Shown piece by piece: positions 25,993-34,696 of a stretch of 64,000 nt of DNA. This DNA comes from Bacteroidales bacterium (GTDB taxonomy: Bacteria > Bacteroidota > Bacteroidia > Bacteroidales > UBA932). The translations under genes and the position numbers were made by a program. The notes beneath the pieces were generated by a model that saw only the letters and a list, made by a program, of their open reading frames with translations, searched no databases and had not been told where the DNA came from. Positions within the stretch are counted from its first letter, which is position 1. Each line of letters begins with the position of its first letter. The stretch spans positions 248,001-312,000 of the forward strand of contig JAFZOK010000024.1 of NCBI GenBank assembly GCA_017550655.1, given 5' to 3'.

Positions 25993-27483
25993 ATGAAAGC
26001 TTTAGCAGTAACCGTAGCGCTGATCTCTTTTCTTCTTATTCACGAAGGAACATACGCGCAAGTCACTCCTGTAAGCAATGCCGCCTGTGCGGAATGCGGT
26101 GGAGTAGGGGCGCACAAGCCTTCCTGCCGCCATTACGTAGCTCCAAACAATGACTCTGAGAGTTCATCGCAGAGCAGTACAACTCTTAAGCCTAATGTCC
26201 GCCAATCTACTAAAGGCGATGAACCTTATTCAGACAGTAACAATTTTTCTTCAGTTGAGGGCAAACATCTGACTAACAAGGAGTACTGGAGCATACTGAT
26301 GGATGTCTGCACAGTGTGCGGAGCCAAGAATAACCATTCGCACACGGAGGATTGCGTTATCGGAAGAAGTTATAAATGGTATAAAGAGTATTCCAACCAA
26401 GGCAAAAAGTGGGATGCTATCCGTATGAGGGACAACATCGTTCAGTTGAAACTCGGCACGGCAAAAGGAAAAGCCATGCTCGCCGCAATGCGCAACTCTT
26501 CCGGCACCAAACCTTCAACCACCACAACCAGTACGGCATCCAAACCAGCCACTAATACATCAGCAAATACCAGTACAAGCCTGAAGGACTACACCCCGGC
26601 ACCGGAAAAGCCGAAACCGGCAGTTGGCAACCCTGTTATGCCACGCCCGATAATGGTCCGCACTCCGGAGTTTTCCGGAATAAACGAGCACAGCATCGTC
26701 TATGACAAACCTCAAAGCATAGACGGAGAGCATCCTTGGGGAACTGTGGATATGAACGCTTTTCGCCAGAGCCAGAAAGGCGGCTGGGGGGTCTTCGCCG
26801 ATTATGACATTGAGCGTTACACAAATACCCCTAATGGCGTTGTAATTCTGGGTAAACGACAGCCAGACGGACATATCCTGTGGATGTGGTTGTCTTTTGA
26901 CAAGGATACCGGGAAATATCGGGCGTATGAGAGTGAGAATGAAGAAAAAGACCAGAGCGGCAAAAAGGTGACGCTAAAGGATGTCCGGTTCGAAGCAGAA
27001 GGAGAAATTCTGGTGAAAGAGTATTCGGATGGTTATAAGAGAGTTACAAATGTCTTTGGGAAATACATTGCCTCCGGTTACAACATTAAAGTTCTTCCGA
27101 TGAAAGTTGATGGGCACCGTATCGTCGCTCACGGACAGGATCCAACCAGAGGAAAACTCGCAAACGAGATCTGGGTTTATGACGATACAGGTAATCGCAT
27201 CGCCAATGGGGAAGAACTTGAATATTTCGACGATGCCATTATAGCCCGCTCCAAGGGATTTGCCACTTTATATAACTGGAAAGGCCAGAGCATCTATTTT
27301 GACAAGGGCGGCTGGACATCAAACTATGCGGATGAAATACAGGCTTTCACCAGCGACAAAGGACGCTATTATCTGATCAAGGTCAAGGAAGGACGATATG
27401 CTCTGGAAACCCAGGACTTCCGCCCTGTAGGAGGCTTCTACTCAACCGCCCAGGAAGCTCATGACGCCTGGAATAGATGGTAA
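25993..27483 (+). CDS. Exported protein with two CxxC-HxxxC zinc-like motifs and WG-type repeats
   Basis: I do not recognise a named family. The 496-residue product has a signal peptide (about 22 residues). Two matching cysteine/histidine clusters follow: Cys32-x2-Cys35, His41, Cys45, and Cys106-x2-Cys109, His115/His117, Cys121. Both read CxxCG with a later HxxxC, like small zinc fingers, which is rare in exported proteins. A Ser/Thr/Pro/Ala-rich linker (about 175-215) leads to a C-terminal half with GGWGVFADYDIERY and YNWKGQSIYF repeats resembling WG repeats. It follows GH29 by 29 bases with no clear promoter of its own. Function unknown. Confidence 0.82.
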   Translation: MKALAVTVALISFLLIHEGTYAQVTPVSNAACAECGGVGAHKPSCRHYVAPNNDSESSSQSSTTLKPNVRQSTKGDEPYSDSNNFSSVEGKHLTNKEYWSILMDVCTVCGAKNNHSHTEDCVIGRSYKWYKEYSNQGKKWDAIRMRDNIVQLKLGTAKGKAMLAAMRNSSGTKPSTTTTSTASKPATNTSANTSTSLKDYTPAPEKPKPAVGNPVMPRPIMVRTPEFSGINEHSIVYDKPQSIDGEHPWGTVDMNAFRQSQKGGWGVFADYDIERYTNTPNGVVILGKRQPDGHILWMWLSFDKDTGKYRAYESENEEKDQSGKKVTLKDVRFEAEGEILVKEYSDGYKRVTNVFGKYIASGYNIKVLPMKVDGHRIVAHGQDPTRGKLANEIWVYDDTGNRIANGEELEYFDDAIIARSKGFATLYNWKGQSIYFDKGGWTSNYADEIQAFTSDKGRYYLIKVKEGRYALETQDFRPVGGFYSTAQEAHDAWNRW

Positions 27484-27496
27484 AACTGTATAGAAC

Positions 27497-28120
27497 TTAG
27501 AATAAGCTGGTTCCGTGTAACTGAGGGGCCTTGGAATCTATTGCTATCTGCTTGAGATTCTGAGGTCTTATTCCTTTTCCCGCTATGATGGTGATTCTTC
27601 CTGAAGCCTGTTCCACCAGACGGGCTATGTTGAATCTACCCACATAGGCATCTTCCATATTTCCGGAAGTGAGAAGATGAGTGCATCCCAGAGAAATTAT
27701 ATCTTCCAGTGCTTTCTCAGGATTTGCAACCTGGTCAAAAGCCCTGTGGAAAGTAACAGGTTTTCCGCCCACCTCTGCCATAAGTCTTTTCATCGCCGAT
27801 ATATCCACCTCATTTTCAGGCGTAAGGCATCCGAATACAAAACCGTTTATTCCCGTTTCCTTGTATGAACGGATATCCTCGATTATCTGAAGTATTTCTT
27901 CTTCTGAATAGACAAAGTTTCCTCCCCTTGGCCGGATCATCACGTTTATGGGAATCGCTGAAACAGAAAGGGAATCCGAGAGCAACTGCCTGGATGGAGT
28001 TATGCCTCCAAGGTCTATCCTTTCGCATAATTCTATGCGGCTAGCCCCGTTTTCGCAGGCTTTTTTCACCTCCTCAAGGCTTGTGCAGCAGCTTTCCAGA
28101 TATAGTTTCCCGTTACTCAT
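27497..28120 (-). CDS. cutC: CutC-family protein, short at the C-terminus
   Basis: TIM-barrel protein of the CutC family, historically linked to copper tolerance, though the true activity is unsettled. The 207-residue product shows LESCCTSLEEVKKACENGA, RIELCERIDLGGITPS, VMIRPRGGNFVYSEEE, GCLTPENEVD, VTFHRAFDQV and LLTSG in the family order. It stops right after LHGTSLF, where most members (about 240-250 residues) continue for some 35 residues, so the end of the barrel seems to be missing or rebuilt. The convergent secreted-protein gene ends 13 bases away. It may be a truncated or non-functional copy. Confidence 0.87.
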   Translation of the reverse strand: MSNGKLYLESCCTSLEEVKKACENGASRIELCERIDLGGITPSRQLLSDSLSVSAIPINVMIRPRGGNFVYSEEEILQIIEDIRSYKETGINGFVFGCLTPENEVDISAMKRLMAEVGGKPVTFHRAFDQVANPEKALEDIISLGCTHLLTSGNMEDAYVGRFNIARLVEQASGRITIIAGKGIRPQNLKQIAIDSKAPQLHGTSLF

Positions 28121-28151
28121 GTCACAAAAGTAATCAAATTCCTTTTTTGGT

Positions 28152-28159
28152 TAAATTTG
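28152..28159 (+). promoter_or_regulatory. -7 box very close to the transglutaminase ATG
   Basis: TAAATTTG, a perfect TAnnTTTG, only five bases before the ATG at 28165. If used, the mRNA would have almost no 5' leader. No -33 box is visible. Confidence 0.4.
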
Positions 28160-28164
28160 CAGAT

Positions 28165-30486
28165 ATGAGAAAGATTCTTGCATTTGTTTCGGCGATAGTT
28201 GTTTTTTCTGCTCTTCTTGGCTCCTGCTCACGTGAAAGGGATGTCTGGGAATATAAAAGCTTCCTTAGGGAGAATATGAGCAGTGCGGATTTTATGGTTT
28301 ATAGCGAGGCCTTTTGGGAGAAGAATGTTGAAAAGACACTTGATGTCAGGAAAAGGATGAACTGGAATATCTCCGAGAGGGATTTCAGGTACTTTGTCTT
28401 GCCCTTGAGGGTTAATAACGAGAATCTTGATGATTTCCGTACCGAGTGGGCTGATTCACTGTGCAGAAGGGTTAAGGGAATGAATATGGAGCAGGCCATC
28501 CTGGAGATTAACCACTGGTGCCACGAGATGGCGACTTACGCTCCGTCAGACGCCAGAACATCTTCTCCGCTTGCCACGATCCGCAAAGGCCTTGGCAGAT
28601 GCGGTGAGGAATCCGTGCTTGCAGTTTCCGCATTGAGAGCCGTTGGAATTCCCGCCCGCCAGGTTTATACTCCGCGATGGGCCCATACTGACGACAACCA
28701 CGCCTGGGTTGAGGCAATCTCCGATGATGGACGGTGGCATTTCATCGGAGCCTGTGAGCCTGAGCCTAAACTGGATATGGCTTGGTTCAACGCTCCTGTT
28801 TCAAGGGCAATGCTTTTGCACACCAAAGTATTCGGAAAAGACTATGACGGGCCGGAAGAAGTGATCCAGAGAACTTCTGCCTATACTGAGATAAATGTTA
28901 CCGCCAACTATGTTCCTGTTGTAAAGCGTGTTGTGGAAGTTGTGGATGAGGATGGAAATCCTGTTGAAGGCGCTGAGGTATCCTTCAAAATCTACAATTA
29001 TGCCGAGTTTTATACGGTTGCCACTTACTTGACAGACTCTAAAGGCAATGCTTCCCTTACTACCGGCAATGGAGATATGCTGATAGTGGCATCCAAGGGA
29101 AACAAGTTCGGTTTTACTAAAGCATCCGGCGACGGTCTGGTAAAGATTGAGCTCAATAAAGAAATAGGGGAGAGGTATTCCTTTGATTTTGACATTGTTC
29201 CTCCCGCTGAAAATCCAATTCCTTCCTCAGCGACCGAAGAGGAAATCGCAGAGAATCAGTTGAGATTTGAAAAAGAGAACTTAATGCGTGAACATCATTA
29301 CAAGAATAATGACGCGTTGGGTGCTTTTGCAAGGTATGTGGGTAATATTGAAGGTAGGGAGAGTGCTCTGGTAAGCGAGAAGATTCTTGCCACATTGTCC
29401 GATAAAGATATGAATGATGTCACTCTGGAGGTTCTTAAAGATGCTCTGGCCCATGTAGAGATTCCTTTTGACAAGTGGAGAGACAGCCCAAGGATCGAGT
29501 TGGAATTCCTATATCCATATTTTATGGAGTTGGGAATTGGGATAGGAGAAGTTTTTCACTCTCCGTCTGAGATTGCCAGATGGACAGAAGAGAACATTGT
29601 TACTGATAGTGTGGGCAATCCGCAGAGACTGAGGATTCCTCCCGTATTTGTTATGGATAACCGTAAAGCGGATCCTCTATCAAAGGATATATTCTTTGTG
29701 GCTCTGTGCAGGGCTAAAGGATTTGCTGCGAGAATTGATGAAGCTACTGGAAAGGCTCAGTATAGGGAAGGAGAGAATTGGATAGATCTTCATACTGGAG
29801 TCAAGGCTCCTCAAGGATTTCTCGAGGGAACTTGTAAGGAGAATCCTGAGCCTCTGTATTACAAGCATTTTTCCATTTCAAAAGTTGACGGAAGCAAGGC
29901 GGTTCAACTGGCTCTAGACGAGAATATCGACATTCCTTTCAGCAAAATGTTCGCTCCTTCCTATCCACTGGACTGTGGATATTATATGCTGACAAGCGGA
30001 AACAGGATGGCGGACGGGAGCGTTCTCGCCCATATCGAGTTCTTCCCGATAGAAGAGAATAAGACTACTTCCATAGAACTGGTGATGAGAAAGGAAGAAC
30101 GGAAGATTTCCGTAATTGGAAGTATGGATCCCTCCATCCTTCCACAGACCGGCAGGGGATATTTCCTGGTTGCCTGCCTTGGCTACAAGGATGAGCCAAC
30201 AACTCACGCGGTAAGGCAGCTGACTTCCATCTCCGAGCTGATAAATGACAAAGGTCTTAAGGTTTTTGCTCTTGGTCAGGCGCAACCTAATGGCATTATC
30301 GGTCTTGTAAAGGGTGAGGACAAGGATGATTCAGTCAGGAAAATGCTCTCAGAAGGCTGCAAGAAAGATGGCAAGACTCTGCCTGTAATTGCTCTATGCG
30401 ACAGTTTTGGCCGGATTTTCTATTATTCTCAGGGCTACAACACCTCCCTCGCCGAAGAACTCAAAAAAGTCTTATTGCAAATATAA
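28165..30486 (+). CDS. Transglutaminase-domain lipoprotein
   Basis: A 773-residue lipoprotein (signal peptide with lipobox LLGSC, Cys21). A transglutaminase-like core lies at about 110-205: Cys146 in GRCGEES, His179 in DDNHAWVE, and a third position reading ACEPEP (Glu198) where the family usually has Asp-Pro. After it comes a carboxypeptidase-regulatory-like beta domain (about 240-320, DEDGNPVEGAEVSFKIYN). The rest, to the C-terminus, is a long extension ending in a thioredoxin-like stretch (VIALCDSFGRIFYYSQGY). The start at 28165 is chosen for the lipobox. Likely a surface or periplasmic enzyme acting on peptide bonds or cross-links; substrate unknown. Confidence 0.88.
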   Translation: MRKILAFVSAIVVFSALLGSCSRERDVWEYKSFLRENMSSADFMVYSEAFWEKNVEKTLDVRKRMNWNISERDFRYFVLPLRVNNENLDDFRTEWADSLCRRVKGMNMEQAILEINHWCHEMATYAPSDARTSSPLATIRKGLGRCGEESVLAVSALRAVGIPARQVYTPRWAHTDDNHAWVEAISDDGRWHFIGACEPEPKLDMAWFNAPVSRAMLLHTKVFGKDYDGPEEVIQRTSAYTEINVTANYVPVVKRVVEVVDEDGNPVEGAEVSFKIYNYAEFYTVATYLTDSKGNASLTTGNGDMLIVASKGNKFGFTKASGDGLVKIELNKEIGERYSFDFDIVPPAENPIPSSATEEEIAENQLRFEKENLMREHHYKNNDALGAFARYVGNIEGRESALVSEKILATLSDKDMNDVTLEVLKDALAHVEIPFDKWRDSPRIELEFLYPYFMELGIGIGEVFHSPSEIARWTEENIVTDSVGNPQRLRIPPVFVMDNRKADPLSKDIFFVALCRAKGFAARIDEATGKAQYREGENWIDLHTGVKAPQGFLEGTCKENPEPLYYKHFSISKVDGSKAVQLALDENIDIPFSKMFAPSYPLDCGYYMLTSGNRMADGSVLAHIEFFPIEENKTTSIELVMRKEERKISVIGSMDPSILPQTGRGYFLVACLGYKDEPTTHAVRQLTSISELINDKGLKVFALGQAQPNGIIGLVKGEDKDDSVRKMLSEGCKKDGKTLPVIALCDSFGRIFYYSQGYNTSLAEELKKVLLQI

Positions 30487-30503
30487 TAAGGCGCTTTAGT
30501 GCC

Positions 30504-30583
30504 CGGCTCGGAGAGCCGTAATCCCCCTTGAGGGGGTGCAGGGGGTGAGCTTGCACAAAAATAGCTGACCAAAAATGGTCAGC
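30504..30583. repeat. Cluster of three perfect hairpins between two genes
   Basis: Three perfect inverted repeats in 80 bases: CGGCTC-GGA-GAGCCG (30504-30518), CCCCC-TTGA-GGGGG (30523-30536) and GCTGACC-AAAAAT-GGTCAGC (30564-30583). The first two have no T-run and do not look like terminators. The last is the tRNA-Leu terminator. The G/C-rich pair stands out from its surroundings and could be a REP-like element. Confidence 0.5.
30554..30583 (-). terminator. Rho-independent terminator of tRNA-Leu
   Basis: A perfect 7-bp stem with six-base loop (30583-30564), followed on the minus strand by TATTTTTG. It lies 11 bases past the tRNA 3' end. The other strand also has a T-rich run after the stem (30586-30593), so it may serve the transglutaminase gene as well. 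Confidence 0.85.
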
Positions 30584-30594
30584 CTAATTTTTTG

Positions 30595-30677
30595 TGCCCA
30601 GGACAAGAGTCGAACTTGCACACCATTGCTGGCACTAGTCCCTGAAACTAGCGTGTCTACCATTCCACCACCTGGGC
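30595..30677 (-). tRNA. tRNA-Leu (anticodon CAG)
   Basis: An 83-base class II tRNA on the minus strand: acceptor GCCCAGG/CCTGGGC, anticodon stem CTAGT/ACTAG around loop TTCAGGG (anticodon CAG), and the long variable arm (TGCCAGCAATGGTGT) expected of tRNA-Leu, followed by GTTCGACTC in the T loop. CCA is not encoded. Confidence 0.93.
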
Positions 30678-30720
30678 TTTCAGGGAGTGCAAAGATAGAC
30701 AAAAAATCGCGATATGCAAA

Positions 30721-31473
30721 TCAGAATTTCATTATTGCTTTACCAGAATAGACTTTGCCGTCGTCTCCGTAAAGCTTGACGGTAAACTCGTACTCTCCTT
30801 TTGCCTCTGGAAGCTTTTCTACGTAGAATTCTCCAAAATAAGGAGAAAGCAAGGCCAGATCTTCTTTGGTGAGTTCTGACACCTTTTTATCAACAGGGAA
30901 TACAGGAATCTGTTGGGAATCCTTGAAATCGAGATATGTAGTCAGATAATAGCTTCCCAGGTAAGCTCGGCCGTGAACTTCGTATAGGGCGGAAAGAGGT
31001 TCATTCTTGTTGAAAGTCTTCTTGTAGCCAGACTTTATATATGGATATGGCGTGCCCGAAATCAGGCGAACTATATCGTTGAGCAAAGTACCTTCAGGAT
31101 GCTCTGCATTGTAGTTTTTGCTGCATGAGATCTCTATCTTCTGAAAGTCAGTTCCTATTGCGGTATAGCCAATGTGGCTTGTCTTGCCCACATTTATCTT
31201 TCCGTAAAAGTTGAGGTCGTTGTGTTTTTTGCAGAGGCTGTCATAGATATGGGTGTTCCAGAGTCCTCCCATCTTGGAATGCTTGATATTGACGCTGATA
31301 CGCCTTGTTTCAAGCTGCCTGAATTCAAGCTCGTCTATTGAGTCATATTGCTGGACGAAAGACCTGGCAACTGAGGTGTCTGCAAAATCATATTTGTCGT
31401 GATCCTTATGGCAGGAACACAGGACAATTGCAGATGCAGCCGTGAGGATGGTTGTCAATTTAATGAATCTCAT
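30721..31473 (-). CDS. Hypothetical lipoprotein A
   Basis: Unrecognised 250-residue protein with a lipoprotein signal peptide (hydrophobic 8-18, lipobox ending at Cys21, then CHKDHDKYDF). The mature region is mixed alpha/beta with no motif I can name; the C-terminal third reads like an Ig-like or barrel-like strand series (GEYEFTVKLYGDDGKVYSG). It follows a second lipoprotein gene by ten bases in the same leftward operon, so the two may form a pair. Function unknown. Confidence 0.82.
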   Translation of the reverse strand: MRFIKLTTILTAASAIVLCSCHKDHDKYDFADTSVARSFVQQYDSIDELEFRQLETRRISVNIKHSKMGGLWNTHIYDSLCKKHNDLNFYGKINVGKTSHIGYTAIGTDFQKIEISCSKNYNAEHPEGTLLNDIVRLISGTPYPYIKSGYKKTFNKNEPLSALYEVHGRAYLGSYYLTTYLDFKDSQQIPVFPVDKKVSELTKEDLALLSPYFGEFYVEKLPEAKGEYEFTVKLYGDDGKVYSGKAIMKF

Positions 31474-31483
31474 AGTACGGTTG

Positions 31484-31993
31484 CTATTTGACGAGTTCTA
31501 TGAAGAAAGAAGGATGTGTTGTCTTGTAAGATTTCCCGTTAAGAGTGCACTTGCCTTTTTTGTTGTACTTTTTGTTATAGCAGGTTATCACGTCGGTTGA
31601 ATTGTCCCTCCAGGTTATCCTGAAAGTTCCGTCAAAAGTTTTCTCTCCGCTAAACTCTCCAAAGAACAGGAAATAGCGTCCTTTATTCTTCGTGAAATGA
31701 TAGGTGTTCTTTATAAGCTTCAAGCCATCGAAATGCGGCATATAGGTCTTGGTGCGGAGCTCTTCAATCTGGTCATCCACATTGTAAACGGTTCCGTTGT
31801 ATTCGAATTTCAGCCCCTGGGCAAAGTTATCTGGATTATCCGGATTCAGAAGATCGTTGCCGTTAGAATCATTTACAAATATGGCCAGTTCAACGGGGTT
31901 GTAATCCATGGCAACCGGGCATCCGCATAGAATTAGCATAGCTGCAACGGCAACGGTAATGTTCAAGGCAAATGATTTAAGACTCCCTTTCAT
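31484..31993 (-). CDS. Hypothetical lipoprotein B
   Basis: Unrecognised 169-residue lipoprotein with a signal peptide whose lipobox is ILCGC (Cys25), followed by PVAMDYNPVELAIFVNDSNGND, a form seen in small Bacteroidota lipoproteins with an N-terminal beta strand that resembles a DUF-type transthyretin-like fold. It is the first gene of a two-gene operon with lipoprotein A. Its promoter region is shared back to back with menG (32024-32040). Function unknown. Confidence 0.82.
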   Translation of the reverse strand: MKGSLKSFALNITVAVAAMLILCGCPVAMDYNPVELAIFVNDSNGNDLLNPDNPDNFAQGLKFEYNGTVYNVDDQIEELRTKTYMPHFDGLKLIKNTYHFTKNKGRYFLFFGEFSGEKTFDGTFRITWRDNSTDVITCYNKKYNKKGKCTLNGKSYKTTHPSFFIELVK

Positions 31994-32023
31994 AATAAAC
32001 CTTCAATTTGTTTTATTGTTGTA

Positions 32024-32040
32024 AAGATAATAATTATCTT
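32024..32040. promoter_or_regulatory. Palindromic divergent promoter between lipoprotein B and menG
   Basis: AAGATAAT-A-ATTATCTT is a perfect palindrome (8 bp per arm). Each half is a near -7 box: TATCTTTA read leftward for the lipoproteins and TATCTTAG read rightward for menG, whose ATG is at 32052. The palindrome could also bind a regulator. Confidence 0.45.
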
Positions 32041-32051
32041 AGCGTTTACTA

Positions 32052-32792
32052 ATGGATACCGCACCTATTTTCAACGATATATCAGGAAACTACGACCGTT
32101 TCAACCATCTTTTCTCCTTGAACATAGACAAAAGCTGGAGGAAAAGTTGTGCACGCACGGCTTTAAGGATAGCTTCGGACCTTGCTGTTTCCCGGGGAGT
32201 GGAAGTCTCGGCGATAAAAGTGCTGGACCTGGCCTGTGGGACCGGGGACCTTAGCATTGCGCTGGCTAGGCGTGGGCTTAAGGTAACCGGAGTGGACATC
32301 TCGGAAGGGATGCTGGAAAAAGGCAGGGAGAAGGTGGAAAAACTCTGGAAGGGGAAGTTCTCCCGTTATCCTCGTCCGGAGTTGGGAAAGGGGGACGGGG
32401 CAGCCTTGGCTTTTGCGGACGGCTCGGTGGATATAGTCACAATCGGCTATGGGATAAGGAATTTTGATGACAGGCCTTCATCGCTGAGGGAGATTCTAAG
32501 GGTTCTTTCCCCTGGCGGAGCGTTGCTGATCCTGGAGTTTGGACAGCCCAGGAACGCGTTAATGCGAATGATTTACAGGCCTTATTTCAGATATGCGATT
32601 CCCGGCATTGCATCGGTTCTGACAAAAGGCAAAGACAAGGCGGCGTATACCTATTTCATCAGTTCCGTGGAAAAATTTCCTAAATTTGAGAAGTTTTGCG
32701 GAGAATTGTCGGAATCGGGTTTTATGGACGTTGGGTTCAAGAGCCAGACCGGCGGCATTTCTGTGCTTTACAAAGCCTTCAAAGCCAAATAA
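32052..32792 (+). CDS. menG: Demethylmenaquinone methyltransferase
   Basis: SAM-dependent C-methylation of demethylmenaquinone, the last step of menaquinone synthesis (the UbiE/MenG family). The 246-residue product has the N-terminal FNDISGNYDRFNHLFSLNID signature, motif I LDLACGTGDLSIALA at 58-72, GVDISEGML, and IGYGIRNFDDR followed by RVLSPGGALLILEFGQP, all family marks. A menaquinone rather than ubiquinone substrate is assumed from the phylum. The next gene starts 12 bases after the stop. Confidence 0.95.
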   Translation: MDTAPIFNDISGNYDRFNHLFSLNIDKSWRKSCARTALRIASDLAVSRGVEVSAIKVLDLACGTGDLSIALARRGLKVTGVDISEGMLEKGREKVEKLWKGKFSRYPRPELGKGDGAALAFADGSVDIVTIGYGIRNFDDRPSSLREILRVLSPGGALLILEFGQPRNALMRMIYRPYFRYAIPGIASVLTKGKDKAAYTYFISSVEKFPKFEKFCGELSESGFMDVGFKSQTGGISVLYKAFKAK

Positions 32793-32804
32793 AAACCTTC
32801 AGAT

Positions 32805-33749
32805 ATGAAAAAGAATTATGTAGCCGGCGTGGATATCGGCGGACAGACAGCCAAAATCGGCATCGTTGACAGAAAGGGCAACATACTTGCCAGAAAGGTA
32901 ATCAGCACCAAGTACAAGGATGCTGGAAAGTTTATCGGTTTGCTCAGCGACAGCATCCGCGAGATGACAGCTGACATCGGCCTGGACAATATCAACGGAG
33001 TTGGAGTCGGGGCTCCTGACGGAAACTACTACACAGGCGATATCGTTGAGGCAACTAACCTTATGTGGGCCAAGGGAAAAACTGTCCATTTTGCCAACGA
33101 ACTGAGCAAAATGCTTGGTGGCCTGAAGGTTACAATTACCAACGATGCGAATGCCGCAGCCATCGGGGAGATGAAGTACGGTGCCGCAAAGGGCATGAAG
33201 AACTTCATCGAGATTACCCTCGGAACCGGAGTGGGCAGCGGAATCGTAATAGACGGCAAGCTGGTTTACGGACACGACGGATTTGCCGGAGAACTTGGAC
33301 ACACTTGCGCCGTCAAGGGTGGTAGAGACTGCGGATGCGGCCAGAAGGGATGCCTGGAATGCTATTGCTCGGCAACCGGCGTTGCCCGCACGGCAGTGGA
33401 GATGCTTGCCAAGACCAAAACCAAGAGCCTGCTGCACGGAATGAAGGACATCACCTCCAAGGACGTGTTTGACGCAGCAGAAAAGGGAGACAAGCTGGCA
33501 ATCAAGATATTCGAATACACAGGAAAGATTATGGGTGAGAAGTTTGCGGACTTCATCCCGTTCTCCGCACCTGAGGCAATTATCCTCTTTGGCGGCCTTA
33601 CACACGCCAAGGATTACTTTATGAAGTATCTGGTGGACACGATGAACGAGAAGGTGGTATTCCTGTGGAAGGGTAAGGTTAAGGTGCTTGTAAGCGCCCT
33701 CAACGAGTCTGATGCCGCCATTCTCGGAGCTTCTGCTCTTGCCTGGTAA
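32805..33749 (+). CDS. ROK-family sugar kinase
   Basis: ATP-dependent kinase of the ROK family, probably a glucokinase or related hexose kinase. The 314-residue product has the phosphate-binding GVDIGGQTAKIGIV at 8-21, the catalytic NDANAAA (Asp114), Glu163 and His166 of the sugar site (GELGH), and the ROK zinc motif CGCGQKGCLE with Cys176, 178 and 183. It lacks an HTH, so it is a kinase and not a repressor. Exact sugar is not decided by sequence. It sits between menG and a D-2-hydroxyacid dehydrogenase, all in the same direction and 11-12 bases apart. Confidence 0.92.
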   Translation: MKKNYVAGVDIGGQTAKIGIVDRKGNILARKVISTKYKDAGKFIGLLSDSIREMTADIGLDNINGVGVGAPDGNYYTGDIVEATNLMWAKGKTVHFANELSKMLGGLKVTITNDANAAAIGEMKYGAAKGMKNFIEITLGTGVGSGIVIDGKLVYGHDGFAGELGHTCAVKGGRDCGCGQKGCLECYCSATGVARTAVEMLAKTKTKSLLHGMKDITSKDVFDAAEKGDKLAIKIFEYTGKIMGEKFADFIPFSAPEAIILFGGLTHAKDYFMKYLVDTMNEKVVFLWKGKVKVLVSALNESDAAILGASALAW

Positions 33750-33760
33750 ATCGCCGAATT

Positions 33761-34696
33761 ATGAAGATAGTGTTTCTGGATGCCGCCTCAATTGGCGAAG
33801 ACGTATCCCTGGAGCCCATTTCAAGCCTGGGTGAACTCATTACTTATCCGTTCACTTCCCCGGAGCAGGTAGAGGAAAGGATAAGCGACTGCGATGTGCT
33901 AATAATCAACAAGGTACAGATCCGTAAGCAGCAGATAGACTGGGGCAAAAATCTTAAACTGATCTGCATAGCAGCCACCGGAACCAACAACGTGGATCTG
34001 GAATATGCTGCCAGCAAAGGCATTCCGGTAAAGAATGTGGCAGGCTATTCCACGGAAAGCGTTGCCCAGGTTACTATGGCAATGCTGCTGGGACTTAGCT
34101 GCCATACGGCGTATTATGACAACAAGGTAAAAAGCGGAGAATACACAAGGGGAAACCTAGTCTCCGATGTTACCAGAAAATGGGGGGAACTCAAAGGCCA
34201 GAGGCTCGGAATCATTGGCCTTGGAACGATTGGCAGCAGGGTTGCGGCGTTGGCTGAGGGCTTCGGAATGGAGGTATGCTACTATGCCACAAGCGGAAAG
34301 CCACATTCAGAGAAATACCAGTGCCTCAGCCTGGAGGAACTTCTTAAGACCTCGGACTTTATTTCAGTCCACGCCCCTTTGAATGACAGGACTCTAAACC
34401 TTGTAACCTACGACAAACTGAAACTTTGCAAGAAGACAGCAAAGGTCATCAACATAGGACGAGGAGGGATCATCAACGAAGAAGACCTGGTAAATGCCCT
34501 GAATGATAACCTTATAGAAGGCATCGGCATAGATGTGTTCTCAAAGGAACCGATACCTGAAGATTCTCCGTACCTTAAGATTAAAGACAAGACAAAAGCG
34601 ATTCTCCTGCCTCACATCGGCTGGACCAGCAAGGAAGCCCGCATCCTGCTCGTTAACAAAATCGCTGAAAATATAAAAAACGTTTTAACTACTTGA
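33761..34696 (+). CDS. D-2-hydroxyacid dehydrogenase
   Basis: NAD-dependent dehydrogenase interconverting 2-keto and D-2-hydroxy acids; glycerate/hydroxypyruvate-type or lactate-type. The 311-residue product has the catalytic-domain AATGTNNVD, the NAD-binding GLGTIGS at 153-159, the active-site Arg in NIGRGGIINEEDL, Glu in FSKEPIPEDSPY, and the catalytic His in LPHIGWTS near the C-terminus. Substrate cannot be fixed from sequence. Its 3' end overlaps the convergent SDR gene by eight bases. Confidence 0.92.
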   Translation: MKIVFLDAASIGEDVSLEPISSLGELITYPFTSPEQVEERISDCDVLIINKVQIRKQQIDWGKNLKLICIAATGTNNVDLEYAASKGIPVKNVAGYSTESVAQVTMAMLLGLSCHTAYYDNKVKSGEYTRGNLVSDVTRKWGELKGQRLGIIGLGTIGSRVAALAEGFGMEVCYYATSGKPHSEKYQCLSLEELLKTSDFISVHAPLNDRTLNLVTYDKLKLCKKTAKVINIGRGGIINEEDLVNALNDNLIEGIGIDVFSKEPIPEDSPYLKIKDKTKAILLPHIGWTSKEARILLVNKIAENIKNVLTT

